From contig CACZTF010000303.1 in the NCBI GenBank assembly GCA_902784025.1, positions 1 to 16,871 on the forward strand: a stretch of 16,871 nt of DNA, in the 5' to 3' direction. The position numbers were made by a program, and so were the translations under genes. The notes under the pieces are model-generated. The model saw only the letters and a program-made list of their open reading frames with translations. It was not told the origin of the DNA and did no database searches. Shown in pieces: positions 8,109 through 15,383 of the stretch; position 1 is the first letter of the stretch, and the number at the start of each line of letters is the position of its first letter. The stretch comes from an uncultured Lachnospiraceae bacterium. Its GTDB lineage: Bacteria; Bacillota; Clostridia; Lachnospirales; Lachnospiraceae.

Positions 8109-8657
8109 TCAACCTTTGTTATTTCTAACGGGAGTATCAAAATCGATATTTTTGATCTCATAACCGGAAAGCTCTACAGCTTCTATAATGATATCTTCAC
8201 TTATGTCCATATAATCAGACAATTCTGCAGGCGTAGCCATAATACCATATTCTGATAAAAACCTTTCAGCCCCCTCATTAATAAGATTCACCTTGGCTAA
8301 TATTTCCTTTCCGGCCATTTTGGATCTTTGTTCTGATTCTGCCATTATCGTCAGCGCTTTTTCACAACTTGTACTTATATCATGTATTATCTCCTTGAAT
8401 ACCTCCTGGGCAACCTCGTCTTCCCCTGTAATAAGCCTTTCACGCCTGTCGTTTTTTTCCAGGAACACTCCGTCCGAAAACTCTTCTGTTATTACAAGTG
8501 CGCATTCCTGACGCAGATCATCTTCAGGAATACCCGAATCCAGAAAAGGGTTGATATATATATCAGTATAATCCAGGAATATTTCGATCAGTCTGTATAT
8601 ATCTTCCTGTTCGTTATTTATTGCTATATTTTTCAACAAGGGTTCATATTCAGCCAT
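8109..8657 (-). CDS. Unrecognised protein resembling a sigma-70 factor without region 4
   Basis: This 182-residue soluble, acidic protein cannot be named with confidence. Residues about 121-165, including INEGAERFLSEYGIMATPAE and LSDYMDISEDIIIEAVELSG, read like sigma-70 region 3: helix, basic/acidic linker, then a TPAELSDYMDIS helix-turn-helix pattern as in the PTxEEIAxxLGxS of real sigma factors. Residues 20-60, with LIEIFLDYTDIYINPFLDSG and EDDLRQECALVITEEF, recall sigma regions 2.1-2.2 (DLxQEG). The aromatic promoter-melting region 2.3/2.4 and the -35-binding region 4 are absent, so it is unlikely to act as a normal sigma factor. It could bind core polymerase, act as an adaptor, or be a diverged relic. 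The ATG overlaps the GNAT stop by 8 nt, with AGGAG 7 nt upstream, so it is translationally coupled. Sigma resemblance is my inference from pattern. Confidence 0.8.
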   Translation of the reverse strand: MAEYEPLLKNIAINNEQEDIYRLIEIFLDYTDIYINPFLDSGIPEDDLRQECALVITEEFSDGVFLEKNDRRERLITGEDEVAQEVFKEIIHDISTSCEKALTIMAESEQRSKMAGKEILAKVNLINEGAERFLSEYGIMATPAELSDYMDISEDIIIEAVELSGYEIKNIDFDTPVRNNKG

Positions 8658-9093
8658 CCTGCAACTCCTCTTTTGTGTTTTTCAATATCATTGTAAGTCC
8701 CGACCCGAACATTTCATTTGGTCTTTTCACGAACCCGCATTTCTCGTAAAAATCCTCTGTTCCTTTTTTACTCATTAACCCCAGGTACATTTGGGTTCCG
8801 GGTGTAACAAGAGACTGTGCACTATCGATAAGAAGATCTACTATTTTTTTTCCGATTCCTTTTCCCTGAAATTCAGGGTCTACCATGACATCCTGTATAT
8901 AACATATAACAGCGCCATCACCTATAAGACGTCCCATACCGGCGAGCCTGTTCCCGTCATAAGCGCAAATTACCTTTATTGCATTATTTAATGATTTATG
9001 AGCCTGGTCTATGGTAACATCAAAAAAGCCTACTTTTTTTCGTAAGGAAATATAGTCTTCCGTAAATGGCTTTATTTCATTGTAAACGATCAT
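8650..9093 (-). CDS. GNAT-family N-acetyltransferase
   Basis: A 147-residue acetyl-CoA-dependent acetyltransferase; the acceptor is unknown. The central strand and pyrophosphate-binding loop DVMVDPEFQGKGIGKKIVDLL (from residue 68, with QGKGIG at 76-81) is GNAT motif A. GTEDFYEKCGF at 111-121 is the usual motif B, ending in the Tyr/Phe region near the thiol. I chose the ATG at 9093 because GGAGG (9105-9101) sits 7 nt before it. The longer reading with an upstream start at 9141 would add 16 unconserved residues, have no ribosome binding site and run into the kinase gene end. The gene starts 29 nt after the sensor kinase stop and overlaps the next gene by 8 nt, so it is inside the same operon. 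Confidence 0.9.
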   Translation of the reverse strand: MIVYNEIKPFTEDYISLRKKVGFFDVTIDQAHKSLNNAIKVICAYDGNRLAGMGRLIGDGAVICYIQDVMVDPEFQGKGIGKKIVDLLIDSAQSLVTPGTQMYLGLMSKKGTEDFYEKCGFVKRPNEMFGSGLTMILKNTKEELQDG

Positions 9094-9122
9094 CAAACAT
9101 CCTCCAACGATCGATGTATTAA

Positions 9123-10646
9123 TCAAACTTCTTTGTTGCAATCCAGATCAAACCAAAAAACAACCCCGTCTTGTTTATTATCTACACCGCACTCTCTGCC
9201 ATGCTGGTTCATTATGGCTTTAACAATCGATAAACCTATTCCGTTCCCGCCGTATTCTCTGGAACGGGCTTTATCTACTTTATAAAATTTATTCCATATC
9301 TCATCTATCTGATCAGCCGGTATATTATCACCGGTATTTTCCACATAAATCCTTACCAGATCGTCATGTTTCTTCAGATAGATAGTGATACGTTTTTCAT
9401 TTTTACAGTGATTAACAGCATTAGTAATGAAGTTTGTAAGCACCTGTTCGACCTTTAAAGCATCGGCAAACACTTCCACGCTTTCATTCTTCTGTTCAAA
9501 ACTGATAGAGATACCGTTTTTTCTGAATTTTATCATGTTTGAATTCAGAACTGAAAGGATCATCTTTACAATATCAAAACGCTCAATATCTATCTCACTT
9601 CTTCCGCTTTCTATCTGGCTTATGGTAAGCATCTGCTTTACCATACTATTCATTTTAGCAGCCTCATCTATGATGATATCACAATACTCGTTTCTGGTTT
9701 CTTCATCAGATGCGATCCCGTCCTTTAATGCCTCGGCATATCCCTCTATCAAAGCTATAGGGGTTTTCAGTTCATGAGAAACATCAGAAAGAAATTCCTT
9801 TTGTCTCTGCTGTATTTTTTGTTTGTTTTCAATATCGCTCTGCAGTTCAATATTTGCACTTTTTAATTTTTTTATTGTATTCTCAAGTTCCAGTGAAAGC
9901 TCGTTCATACTGTTGCCCAAAAGACCGATTTCTGATGTATCTTTTTCAGTATATTTTGCATCAAAGTCAAGAACTGACATGCGCTTTGCAACTTCAGAAA
10001 GTTTTCGTATGGGTTTTGCAATGAACGATGACAAAAAAATAGCAAAAAGGACTGATATTCCAAGCATTAAAAGACCCACGATCAGAACATTCATGTTCAT
10101 TACACTCATGGTGTCCTTAATACTTGCCGTCGCCACTCGTAATAGTATGGTCTGTCCCGTAGGAAGGGAGCCGTATAGTTCTACTACCTCGTCTCCGAAT
10201 TTTATATCGTAATATTTCTGAAGAACATAACTATCATTTTTTTCCAAAAGTTTAATTACATTATCCGCATCCAGTTGCTCGGGATCCGATATAAGATTTT
10301 GCTGAAGCCGCCCTACTATCCCTTCATAATTCGATACATTGCTGTAGGTTGCAGACCAGTCACTTTCTATCATGATGGCCGTAAGGGATCTTTTCAGGCA
10401 TATATTATCAAACTGATCGCTCAGCTTGGACTGATCTATCTTTTCCTGTTCATAATCTTCCATAAGCTGCGATATTTCTTTGTAGGCTTCCCTCATATCC
10501 CGGCGCTTGCTGCTCTCATAAAACATTTCGGAAAAAGCTGCGTTAAATATAAGCAAAAACGCTATCATACCGCTTATTATCGCTAAAAAGGCAAGCAGCA
10601 GACGCGTCCTTATTGAATGTCTTATTTCAAATTTTATCTTACTCAT
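9123..10646 (-). CDS. Sensor histidine kinase, HAMP type
   Basis: A 507-residue membrane kinase expected to phosphorylate the adjacent OmpR-type regulator. In order: TM1 at about 14-37, an extracytoplasmic sensor region of about 145 residues (38-183) with no recognisable ligand fold, TM2 at about 185-209, HAMP at 208-262, a short coiled coil, then HisKA with the H-box FLSDVSHELKTPIALIEGYA (phospho-acceptor His291). The HATPase domain has the N-box with Asn405 and Asn409, G1 ENTGDNIP (436-443) and G2 GGNGIGLSIVKAI (466-478). All catalytic motifs are intact. The gap to the regulator is 11 nt, so the pair is clearly cognate. The ribosome binding site (AAAGG) is modest. The signal sensed cannot be deduced, but the neighbouring PrsW and YihY proteins make an envelope stimulus plausible. 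Confidence 0.94.
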   Translation of the reverse strand: MSKIKFEIRHSIRTRLLLAFLAIISGMIAFLLIFNAAFSEMFYESSKRRDMREAYKEISQLMEDYEQEKIDQSKLSDQFDNICLKRSLTAIMIESDWSATYSNVSNYEGIVGRLQQNLISDPEQLDADNVIKLLEKNDSYVLQKYYDIKFGDEVVELYGSLPTGQTILLRVATASIKDTMSVMNMNVLIVGLLMLGISVLFAIFLSSFIAKPIRKLSEVAKRMSVLDFDAKYTEKDTSEIGLLGNSMNELSLELENTIKKLKSANIELQSDIENKQKIQQRQKEFLSDVSHELKTPIALIEGYAEALKDGIASDEETRNEYCDIIIDEAAKMNSMVKQMLTISQIESGRSEIDIERFDIVKMILSVLNSNMIKFRKNGISISFEQKNESVEVFADALKVEQVLTNFITNAVNHCKNEKRITIYLKKHDDLVRIYVENTGDNIPADQIDEIWNKFYKVDKARSREYGGNGIGLSIVKAIMNQHGRECGVDNKQDGVVFWFDLDCNKEV

Positions 10647-10657
10647 GAAAACGGCCT

Positions 10658-11341
10658 TTACTCTTTATCAGGTTCAAATTTGTATCCCATCCCCCAGATC
10701 GTTTTAATATATGAACCCTTGTCACCAAGTTTTTGGCGGAGCTTTTTAACATGAGTGTCTATAGTTCTTGCATCTCCGTAATAATCATAGTTCCATACAT
10801 TATTTAGTATTTTATCCCTGGAAAGTGCCAAACCTTCATTTTCGATAAAATACGTTAAGAGTTCAAATTCCTTAAAGCTGAGTTCTATAAACTCACCATC
10901 AATAGATACGGTATGCGCACCCTGATCTATGACTATTCCCCCCGCATCTATAACAGAGGCCTCTCCGTCTCCGTATGTACGGCGTATCAATGCAGAAATT
11001 CTCGCTACAAGAACCTTAGGGCTGACAGGTTTTGAAATAAATTCATCAGCGCCTGAATCGAAGCTCTCTAATTCATCTGATTCCGTATCCTTTGCAGTAA
11101 GCATGATGATGGGAATATCAGAGGTTTTTCGTATTTCTTTACAAACTTCCCAGCCATCGCGCCCCGGCATCATTACATCAAGTATGATAAGAGAAATATC
11201 TTTATCATTTTCAAATATCTTTAAAGCCTCGTCACCATCTTCTGCTTCAACTATCTCATAGTTTTCCCTGATAAGAAAATCCCTTAAAAGTTTCCTCATC
11301 CTTGCTTCATCATCTGCAATCAGTATTTTATATTTATTCAT
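10658..11341 (-). CDS. OmpR/PhoB-family response regulator
   Basis: A 227-residue DNA-binding response regulator. The receiver domain (1-120) shows the acidic pair Asp10/Asp11, phospho-acceptor Asp55 in LIILDVMMPG, Thr82 and Lys104 in the FISKPVSP turn. The C-terminal winged-helix effector (about 128-224) has the recognition region ARTIDTHVKKLRQKLG at 191-206 and the terminal hairpin IKTIWGMGYKF. I chose the ATG at 11341, with GGAG 8 nt upstream; an upstream TTG would add six residues that overlap this ribosome binding site. It starts 106 nt after the prsW-like stop and precedes its kinase by 11 nt. Targets are unknown. Confidence 0.95.
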   Translation of the reverse strand: MNKYKILIADDEARMRKLLRDFLIRENYEIVEAEDGDEALKIFENDKDISLIILDVMMPGRDGWEVCKEIRKTSDIPIIMLTAKDTESDELESFDSGADEFISKPVSPKVLVARISALIRRTYGDGEASVIDAGGIVIDQGAHTVSIDGEFIELSFKEFELLTYFIENEGLALSRDKILNNVWNYDYYGDARTIDTHVKKLRQKLGDKGSYIKTIWGMGYKFEPDKE

Positions 11342-11359
11342 AATATCATCTCCGATCAA

Positions 11360-11387
11360 AAAATATTTTCTTTAGTAAACGTTACAA
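11360..11387 (-). promoter_or_regulatory. Weak candidate promoter for the two-component operon
   Basis: On the minus strand TTGTAA (11387-11382) and TATTTT (11365-11360) are 16 nt apart, just upstream of the response-regulator ribosome binding site. Both boxes are partial matches in AT-rich DNA, so this may be chance. It matters because it decides whether prsW and the two-component genes share one transcript. Confidence 0.3.
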
Positions 11388-11447
11388 TTATTCTTAAAAG
11401 CCATTTCATGTTTCCGAAAAAAGATAAAAGATCTATTGAAAAAGACG

Positions 11448-12218
11448 TTACAAATGACTATCATTCTTTGATTCCCAACGTATAAGGAAAAACATGACCA
11501 CATACATAGCTATTACGAAGATAATGTACAAAACAGTAGAGGTTGTTCCTCTCAAGGTAGCTAAAGTATCATAAAGCCCGTGTAAACCTATGGGAATGAA
11601 CCAGCCAATCCATCCGTATAGTCTTCCGGTCTGTGTTCTTCCCCTGTTTCTGTAAAACTTGCACTTTGAGTACATTATACCCATTACCACTGAAAATGCC
11701 ATATGTGCAGGAACTGCAAGTACTGCCCGGGATCCTGCCACAGCAAGACCGTATCGGAACACATAACTGATATTTTCAAAAATAGCAAAGCCAAGAGAAA
11801 CGGAAACAGCATAAACAATGCCATCAAACCTATAATTAAAGTGGGGATTTTTCCAGGTCTTTAGGAAAAGCATCAAATATTTGGAGCCTTCCTCTACCGC
11901 TCCGACCATCAGATACGTCAGCACAGTTATGATCAAAGGAGTGTAATCAGAAGCCAAATGACGTATGATACCATCTCCTATCTCTTCGAGAAAAACAGAG
12001 ATAACCGCGGCCAGTACACCAAGCATCAACAATGTAAAAACAAGAGGCAAAGGTTCCGGCTCTATCTTATCCATACTGTAAACATATATTAGCAACAGGA
12101 TCGCAGGCAGTATAGCAGCGATCACATAGATGATAAACACAAAAGCTGACACTATATATTTTCTCCATATTTTATTACTGTTCTTAAAATCCGTTCTGAA
12201 ATTATTTTCTGTATACAT
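11448..12218 (-). CDS. PrsW-family intramembrane metalloprotease homologue
   Basis: A 256-residue polytopic membrane protein of the PrsW / CPBP-like clan. In Bacillus subtilis PrsW makes the first cut in the anti-sigma factor RsiW. About seven to eight membrane segments are visible. The conserved residues are all present: Glu109-Glu110 in VEEGSKY within the segment starting LTYLMVGAVEE, FAIFEN (Glu148), His172 in PAHMAFSVVMG, and HGLYDTL with His213 and Asp217 near the C-terminal segments. They are positioned to bind metal in the membrane, so the enzyme looks intact. It is upstream of the response regulator in the same direction. No anti-sigma factor gene is next to it, so its substrate is unknown. 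The ATG lacks a strong ribosome binding site. Confidence 0.88.
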   Translation of the reverse strand: MYTENNFRTDFKNSNKIWRKYIVSAFVFIIYVIAAILPAILLLIYVYSMDKIEPEPLPLVFTLLMLGVLAAVISVFLEEIGDGIIRHLASDYTPLIITVLTYLMVGAVEEGSKYLMLFLKTWKNPHFNYRFDGIVYAVSVSLGFAIFENISYVFRYGLAVAGSRAVLAVPAHMAFSVVMGIMYSKCKFYRNRGRTQTGRLYGWIGWFIPIGLHGLYDTLATLRGTTSTVLYIIFVIAMYVVMFFLIRWESKNDSHL

Positions 12219-12245
12219 CTATAAAACATATGATCAGAAAAAACT

Positions 12246-12273
12246 ATAATACGGTAAAAACTTTTTCACACAA
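12246..12273 (-). promoter_or_regulatory. Candidate promoter for the prsW-like gene
   Basis: Minus-strand TTGTGT (12273-12268) and TATTAT (12251-12246) are separated by 16 nt, placing a transcription start about 20 nt before the prsW-like ATG. It lies after the tmRNA terminator, so a separate promoter is needed here. The -35 is imperfect. Confidence 0.45.
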
Positions 12274-12310
12274 ATCCACAAAATATATTGTATACAAAAT
12301 CATTACAAAA

Positions 12311-12341
12311 ATCAATAAAAAAAGACTTATAACAAGTCTTT
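12311..12341 (-). terminator. Intrinsic terminator of tmRNA
   Basis: On the minus strand an 8-bp perfect stem, AAAGACTT (12341-12334) with AAGTCTTT (12328-12321), encloses a 5-nt loop. The stem ends in U-rich sequence that continues as a T-tract through 12314. It begins right after the tRNA-like 3' end of tmRNA. Confidence 0.85.
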
Positions 12342-12730
12342 TAGTGGAGTAGACGAGAATCGAACTCGTGTCCAGAAAACGCTCCGTACGGTCTTCTACT
12401 ATCATAGTTGATCATTTGCAAAAAAGCGTTTTAAACTGTCTGCCGGGCATCAACGCCGACAAACAGCCGAGTCCCGTTATATCACCTGACGGTTACAAGA
12501 CATCACCGCCAGGAGTACCCCGCATAAATGAGGCCCGGGCACCGGTCCTGCGGGAAAACCGGGCCGGACCGCCGTTTATAGAAGAAACGGCTTTCGTTGC
12601 TGTTTAAATAAATTAAGCAGCAAGCGCTAAATCGTAATCGTCTTCAGCGTTTATGTTTAAGATACGTTTAACGCACGCCTGCGAATAGCTTCTCCGTCTT
12701 CACATCCCCTGTCGAAACCTTTACTACCCC
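12342..12730 (-). ncRNA. ssrA: Transfer-messenger RNA (tmRNA), trans-translation rescue
   Basis: tmRNA with SmpB rescues stalled ribosomes and tags the nascent protein for proteolysis. The 5' end GGGGTAG (12730-12724) pairs over seven positions with CTACTCC (12352-12346) to form the acceptor stem. It is followed by the hallmark GGTTTCGACAGGGG. The T-arm ACGAG-TTCGATT-CTCGT is at the 3' end. The tag ends in the universal ALAA-type signal: reading from 12648 it is AEDDYDLALAA, then TAA (12615-12613). Three upstream in-frame codons would prepend NIN. The GCT at nt 83 of the RNA is the likelier resume codon by comparison with other tmRNAs. Several GC-rich inverted repeats between 12370 and 12600 fit the pseudoknots. 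The encoded bases after discriminator A are CTA rather than CCA, so CCA is presumably added after transcription. Confidence 0.95.
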
Positions 12731-12756
12731 ATATCAGGAGCTGAAAAACAGCTCTC

Positions 12757-12786
12757 TTTATAATAATGATTTAAAAAGCGTTTGAA
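12757..12786 (-). promoter_or_regulatory. Weak candidate promoter for tmRNA
   Basis: Minus-strand TTCAAA (12786-12781) and TATAAA (12762-12757) with an 18-nt spacer would start a transcript about 20 nt before the mature tmRNA 5' end. The leader would contain a 6-bp hairpin (GAGCTG/CAGCTC, about 12738-12754) that RNase P would remove. The match is partial. Alternatively tmRNA is processed from guaB read-through, since no strong terminator follows guaB. Confidence 0.35.
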
Positions 12787-12802
12787 TCTTATTATCAGAA
12801 GA

Positions 12803-14263
12803 TCATGTATCATCAACGCTGTAGTTTGGAGCCTCTTTAGTAATATGTATATCATGAGGATGACTCTCACGCAATGCTGCAGATGACATTTTCATAAATT
12901 TTGCAGTTTCCTGTAAAGCAGGAATGTCAGCTGCACCACAATAACCCATGCCCGAACGCAACCCGCCGATAAGCTGGTAAACTGTATCCTCCAGGTGTCC
13001 TTTATAAGCTACACGTCCTTCTACACCTTCAGGCACAAGCTTTTTAGCATCTGTCTGGAAATATCTGTCCTTGCTTCCGTTCTCCATGGCTGCTATAGAT
13101 CCCATTCCGCGATACACTTTATATTTCCTTCCCTGATAGAGCTCGAAGTCTCCGGGCGACTCATCACAACCCGCAAGCAAACTTCCCAGCATGCACACAC
13201 TTCCGCCTGCAGCTATAGCCTTTACAACATCACCGGAATATTTTATACCTCCATCAGCGATAACAGGTACACCGTATTTCTTTGCTTCCTCATAAGCACT
13301 CATCACTGCAGATATCTGGGGTACACCTATGCCGGCAACAACTCTTGTTGTGCATATAGATCCGGGACCGATCCCCACCTTTATAGCATCAGCACCCGCA
13401 TCGATCAAAGCTTTCGCAGCCTCTGAAGTTGCAATATTTCCGGCAATGACCTGAAGTTCCGGAAAAGTCCCTTTTATTTCTTTCAATGTGTTCAGGATAT
13501 TTTTTGAATGGCCGTGAGCTGAATCGATCACTATACAGTCAACCTTTGAATTAACAAGCGCCTGAACTCTTTCCATTATATTCATTGTGATGCCTACAGC
13601 CGCCCCTACTAAAAGACGTCCCTGGGAATCATGTGCCGAATTCGGATATTGTATCTGCTTTTCAATATCCTTTATGGTTATAAGACCCCTTAGCTTAAAA
13701 TCATCATCGACTATAGGCAATTTTTCTTTTCGGGCTTCACCTAATATTTTTTTTGCTTCCTCAAGTGTGATCCCTTCTTTAGCAGTGATAAGGTCCTTAC
13801 TGGTCATCCTTTCCTTGATAAGCTTGGAAAAATCCGTTTCAAATTTCAGATCCCTGTTTGTGATGATACCTACAAGTTTACCGGTGTCATCTGTTATGGG
13901 AACTCCGGATATACGGAATTTTGCCATAAGATCATTAGCGTCCGCCAACGTATTGTCGGGATGCAGATAAAAAGGGTCTGTTATAACGCCATTTTCTGAT
14001 CTCTTTACCTTATCTACTTCTTCAGCCTGTTCCTCTACAGACATATTTTTATGTATGATACCGATACCGCCCTGCCTTGCCATGGCAATAGCCATCCGAT
14101 GTTCCGTAACGGTATCCATTCCCGCACTCATCAACGGTATATTAAGAGTTATACCCTTGGTAAGACGGGTCGTGATATCCACCAAATTAGGAGTAACTTC
14201 AGAATACTGGGGTACCAGAAGCACGTCATCAAATGTAATACCTTCTCCGATAATCTGTCCCAT
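12803..14263 (-). CDS. guaB: Inosine-5'-monophosphate dehydrogenase GuaB
   Basis: A 486-residue enzyme that oxidises IMP to XMP with NAD+, the committed step to guanine nucleotides, in the cytosol. The TIM barrel is split by a tandem CBS (Bateman) module at about 95-205, with paired motifs such as VPITDDTGKLVGIITNRDL and LPIVDDDFKLRGLITIKDI. The barrel carries IPLMSAGMDTVTE at 42-54, the NAD-contacting IDSAHGHS at 246-253, and the catalytic loop GIGPGSICTTRVVAG (Cys304). The mobile flap region includes the YKG HLED segment near 420-426, and IADGGIKYSGD is at 335-345. Length is normal. AGAGG 7 nt upstream supports the ATG. It has a private promoter upstream. No purine riboswitch is apparent in the short leader. 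Confidence 0.97.
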   Translation of the reverse strand: MGQIIGEGITFDDVLLVPQYSEVTPNLVDITTRLTKGITLNIPLMSAGMDTVTEHRMAIAMARQGGIGIIHKNMSVEEQAEEVDKVKRSENGVITDPFYLHPDNTLADANDLMAKFRISGVPITDDTGKLVGIITNRDLKFETDFSKLIKERMTSKDLITAKEGITLEEAKKILGEARKEKLPIVDDDFKLRGLITIKDIEKQIQYPNSAHDSQGRLLVGAAVGITMNIMERVQALVNSKVDCIVIDSAHGHSKNILNTLKEIKGTFPELQVIAGNIATSEAAKALIDAGADAIKVGIGPGSICTTRVVAGIGVPQISAVMSAYEEAKKYGVPVIADGGIKYSGDVVKAIAAGGSVCMLGSLLAGCDESPGDFELYQGRKYKVYRGMGSIAAMENGSKDRYFQTDAKKLVPEGVEGRVAYKGHLEDTVYQLIGGLRSGMGYCGAADIPALQETAKFMKMSSAALRESHPHDIHITKEAPNYSVDDT

Positions 14264-14318
14264 CGCTAACCTCTCTTTCTATATTATTTTCCCGATTCAG
14301 GTTTTTTATATTCTTTAT

Positions 14319-14347
14319 ATGATATTTTATAAATGATCAAATGTCAA
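14319..14347 (-). promoter_or_regulatory. Sigma-A promoter of guaB
   Basis: A perfect minus-strand -35 TTGACA (14347-14342) and a good -10 TATCAT (14324-14319) are separated by exactly 17 nt. They lie between the zinc-ribbon gene stop and guaB. The predicted leader is only about 50 nt, too short for most known riboswitches. Confidence 0.75.
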
Positions 14348-14350
14348 TTA

Positions 14351-14767
14351 TTATTTACAATTTCCTGTGTTTTGAATAAATTCGATCCTGCAGCTGGGAC
14401 ATTTTATCCTGATATCACCTTTGCCTTTTGGAACTCTGATCTTTTGTGAACAGTTAGGACATTTAAAGATCTTATGAGTCTTTTTATCTTTCCTCCTCAG
14501 ATAAAACCTGTACAAAGAATTTCTTGCGTTTTCTGTTAACTGCATATATGTCTGGTTTTCAGCATATCTTCTTTTAAGCTTTTTAGAAAAGATCCTGTAA
14601 AGCGCAATAAATACCAGGATTCCGCCAAGTACCGCCAAACCCCAAATACGGAAAAGCGCTGTAAGTACAAATACTCCCAGCGCTGTAAAAAGAAGTATAC
14701 GCGACAGATTATCAAAACCATTCCTGCCGCCCATAAAACCGTGAATCCCGTTATCTCTTTTGGTCAT
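14351..14767 (-). CDS. Unrecognised membrane protein with C-terminal zinc ribbon
   Basis: I do not recognise a named family for this 138-residue protein. A basic, glycine-rich N-terminus is followed by two closely spaced membrane helices (about 23-41 and 44-60), a basic region rich in Lys/Arg (62-100) likely on the cytosolic face, and a C-terminal zinc ribbon. The ribbon ligands are two CxxC knuckles, Cys103/Cys106 in FKCPNCSQ and Cys123/Cys126 in IKCPSCRI, spaced like the KIRVPKGKG-type ribbons that often sit on nucleic-acid- or membrane-associated regulators. It begins 8 nt after the upstream gene stop, so the two are co-transcribed from the promoter at 15412-15384. The stretch ends 4 nt before the guaB -35 box. 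Function is unknown; zinc binding is predicted from the cysteines. Confidence 0.82.
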   Translation of the reverse strand: MTKRDNGIHGFMGGRNGFDNLSRILLFTALGVFVLTALFRIWGLAVLGGILVFIALYRIFSKKLKRRYAENQTYMQLTENARNSLYRFYLRRKDKKTHKIFKCPNCSQKIRVPKGKGDIRIKCPSCRIEFIQNTGNCK

Positions 14768-14775
14768 GAAAAAGC

Positions 14776-15318
14776 TTATTCCTCTGCGGTATTATCAAAT
14801 CCACCAACTATCTCATTAAAATCTTCATATTCTTCTTTTATGTCATCGTCCATAAAAACAGAATCCGAAGCTATCTCAACATTACAACCGCGCGCTTTTC
14901 CTACAATGTAGATGGTATGCTCTGATTCAGCGGAATCGGTGTTATCGGTAACCTTTGTAAAAATATTATTAATATCAGATCTTACGCTCTGTCCGGAGGG
15001 AAGGATCACCGTAAGAGACGTTGCTTTTAAGTCAACACTTATATAAACATCCTTTTCTATAACTGCACGGCTCAGATCGATCACAAGCTTTGATCCCAAA
15101 GATTTGATATCACACCCTTCAAACGATCCATCCTCTATCTCAACCAGTTTCCTGTCAAAAAAAGCGGTATATTTCCTTATCAGATCATTTTTAGATTTTT
15201 CCTCAATACGCGCATATTCCTTTTTTTTCTGACGGTACTTATCCGTCCCTATCTTAATAGCTACACCTGCAACAATGGCAACTGCACTTATCTTTAATAA
15301 TTTTCCGGTAAATGACAT
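14776..15318 (-). CDS. Unrecognised membrane-anchored protein with beta-rich domain
   Basis: This 180-residue protein has an N-terminal hydrophobic helix (about 7-24) that acts as a single anchor or uncleaved signal. A charged, probably coiled segment (25-58) follows, then a beta-strand-rich domain (about 60-152) and an acidic tail (155-180). The pattern SLGSKLVIDLSRAVIEK, then VYISVDLKATSLTVILPSGQ, resembles the repeating strands of the LiaF/DUF2154-like C-terminal domain of envelope-stress proteins. That is a resemblance by eye only, and I would not name it on this basis. GGAG lies 9 nt before the ATG. It is the first gene of a two-gene unit with the zinc-ribbon membrane protein and is preceded by a near-consensus promoter. 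Confidence 0.8.
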   Translation of the reverse strand: MSFTGKLLKISAVAIVAGVAIKIGTDKYRQKKKEYARIEEKSKNDLIRKYTAFFDRKLVEIEDGSFEGCDIKSLGSKLVIDLSRAVIEKDVYISVDLKATSLTVILPSGQSVRSDINNIFTKVTDNTDSAESEHTIYIVGKARGCNVEIASDSVFMDDDIKEEYEDFNEIVGGFDNTAEE

Positions 15319-15383
15319 ATCACAATGCTCCTTTTTCGTTAAGGACTTTTGAAAACATATGCTGCTAAAAAACTTACAACGGG

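Noticed and set aside
9094..9141. N-terminal extension of the GNAT protein
   Set aside because: GGAGG sits directly before the internal ATG at 9093, and the extension has no homology-like pattern.
12368..12607. Plus-strand 79-codon ORF
   Set aside because: It is antisense to tmRNA; the open frame comes from the GC-rich pseudoknots.
14264..14318. Purine riboswitch ahead of guaB
   Set aside because: The predicted leader is about 50 nt and lacks the conserved three-way junction core.
14536..14721. Alternative minus-strand frame inside the zinc-ribbon gene
   Set aside because: The overlapping frame with two membrane helices and four paired cysteines is more coherent and has operon spacing.
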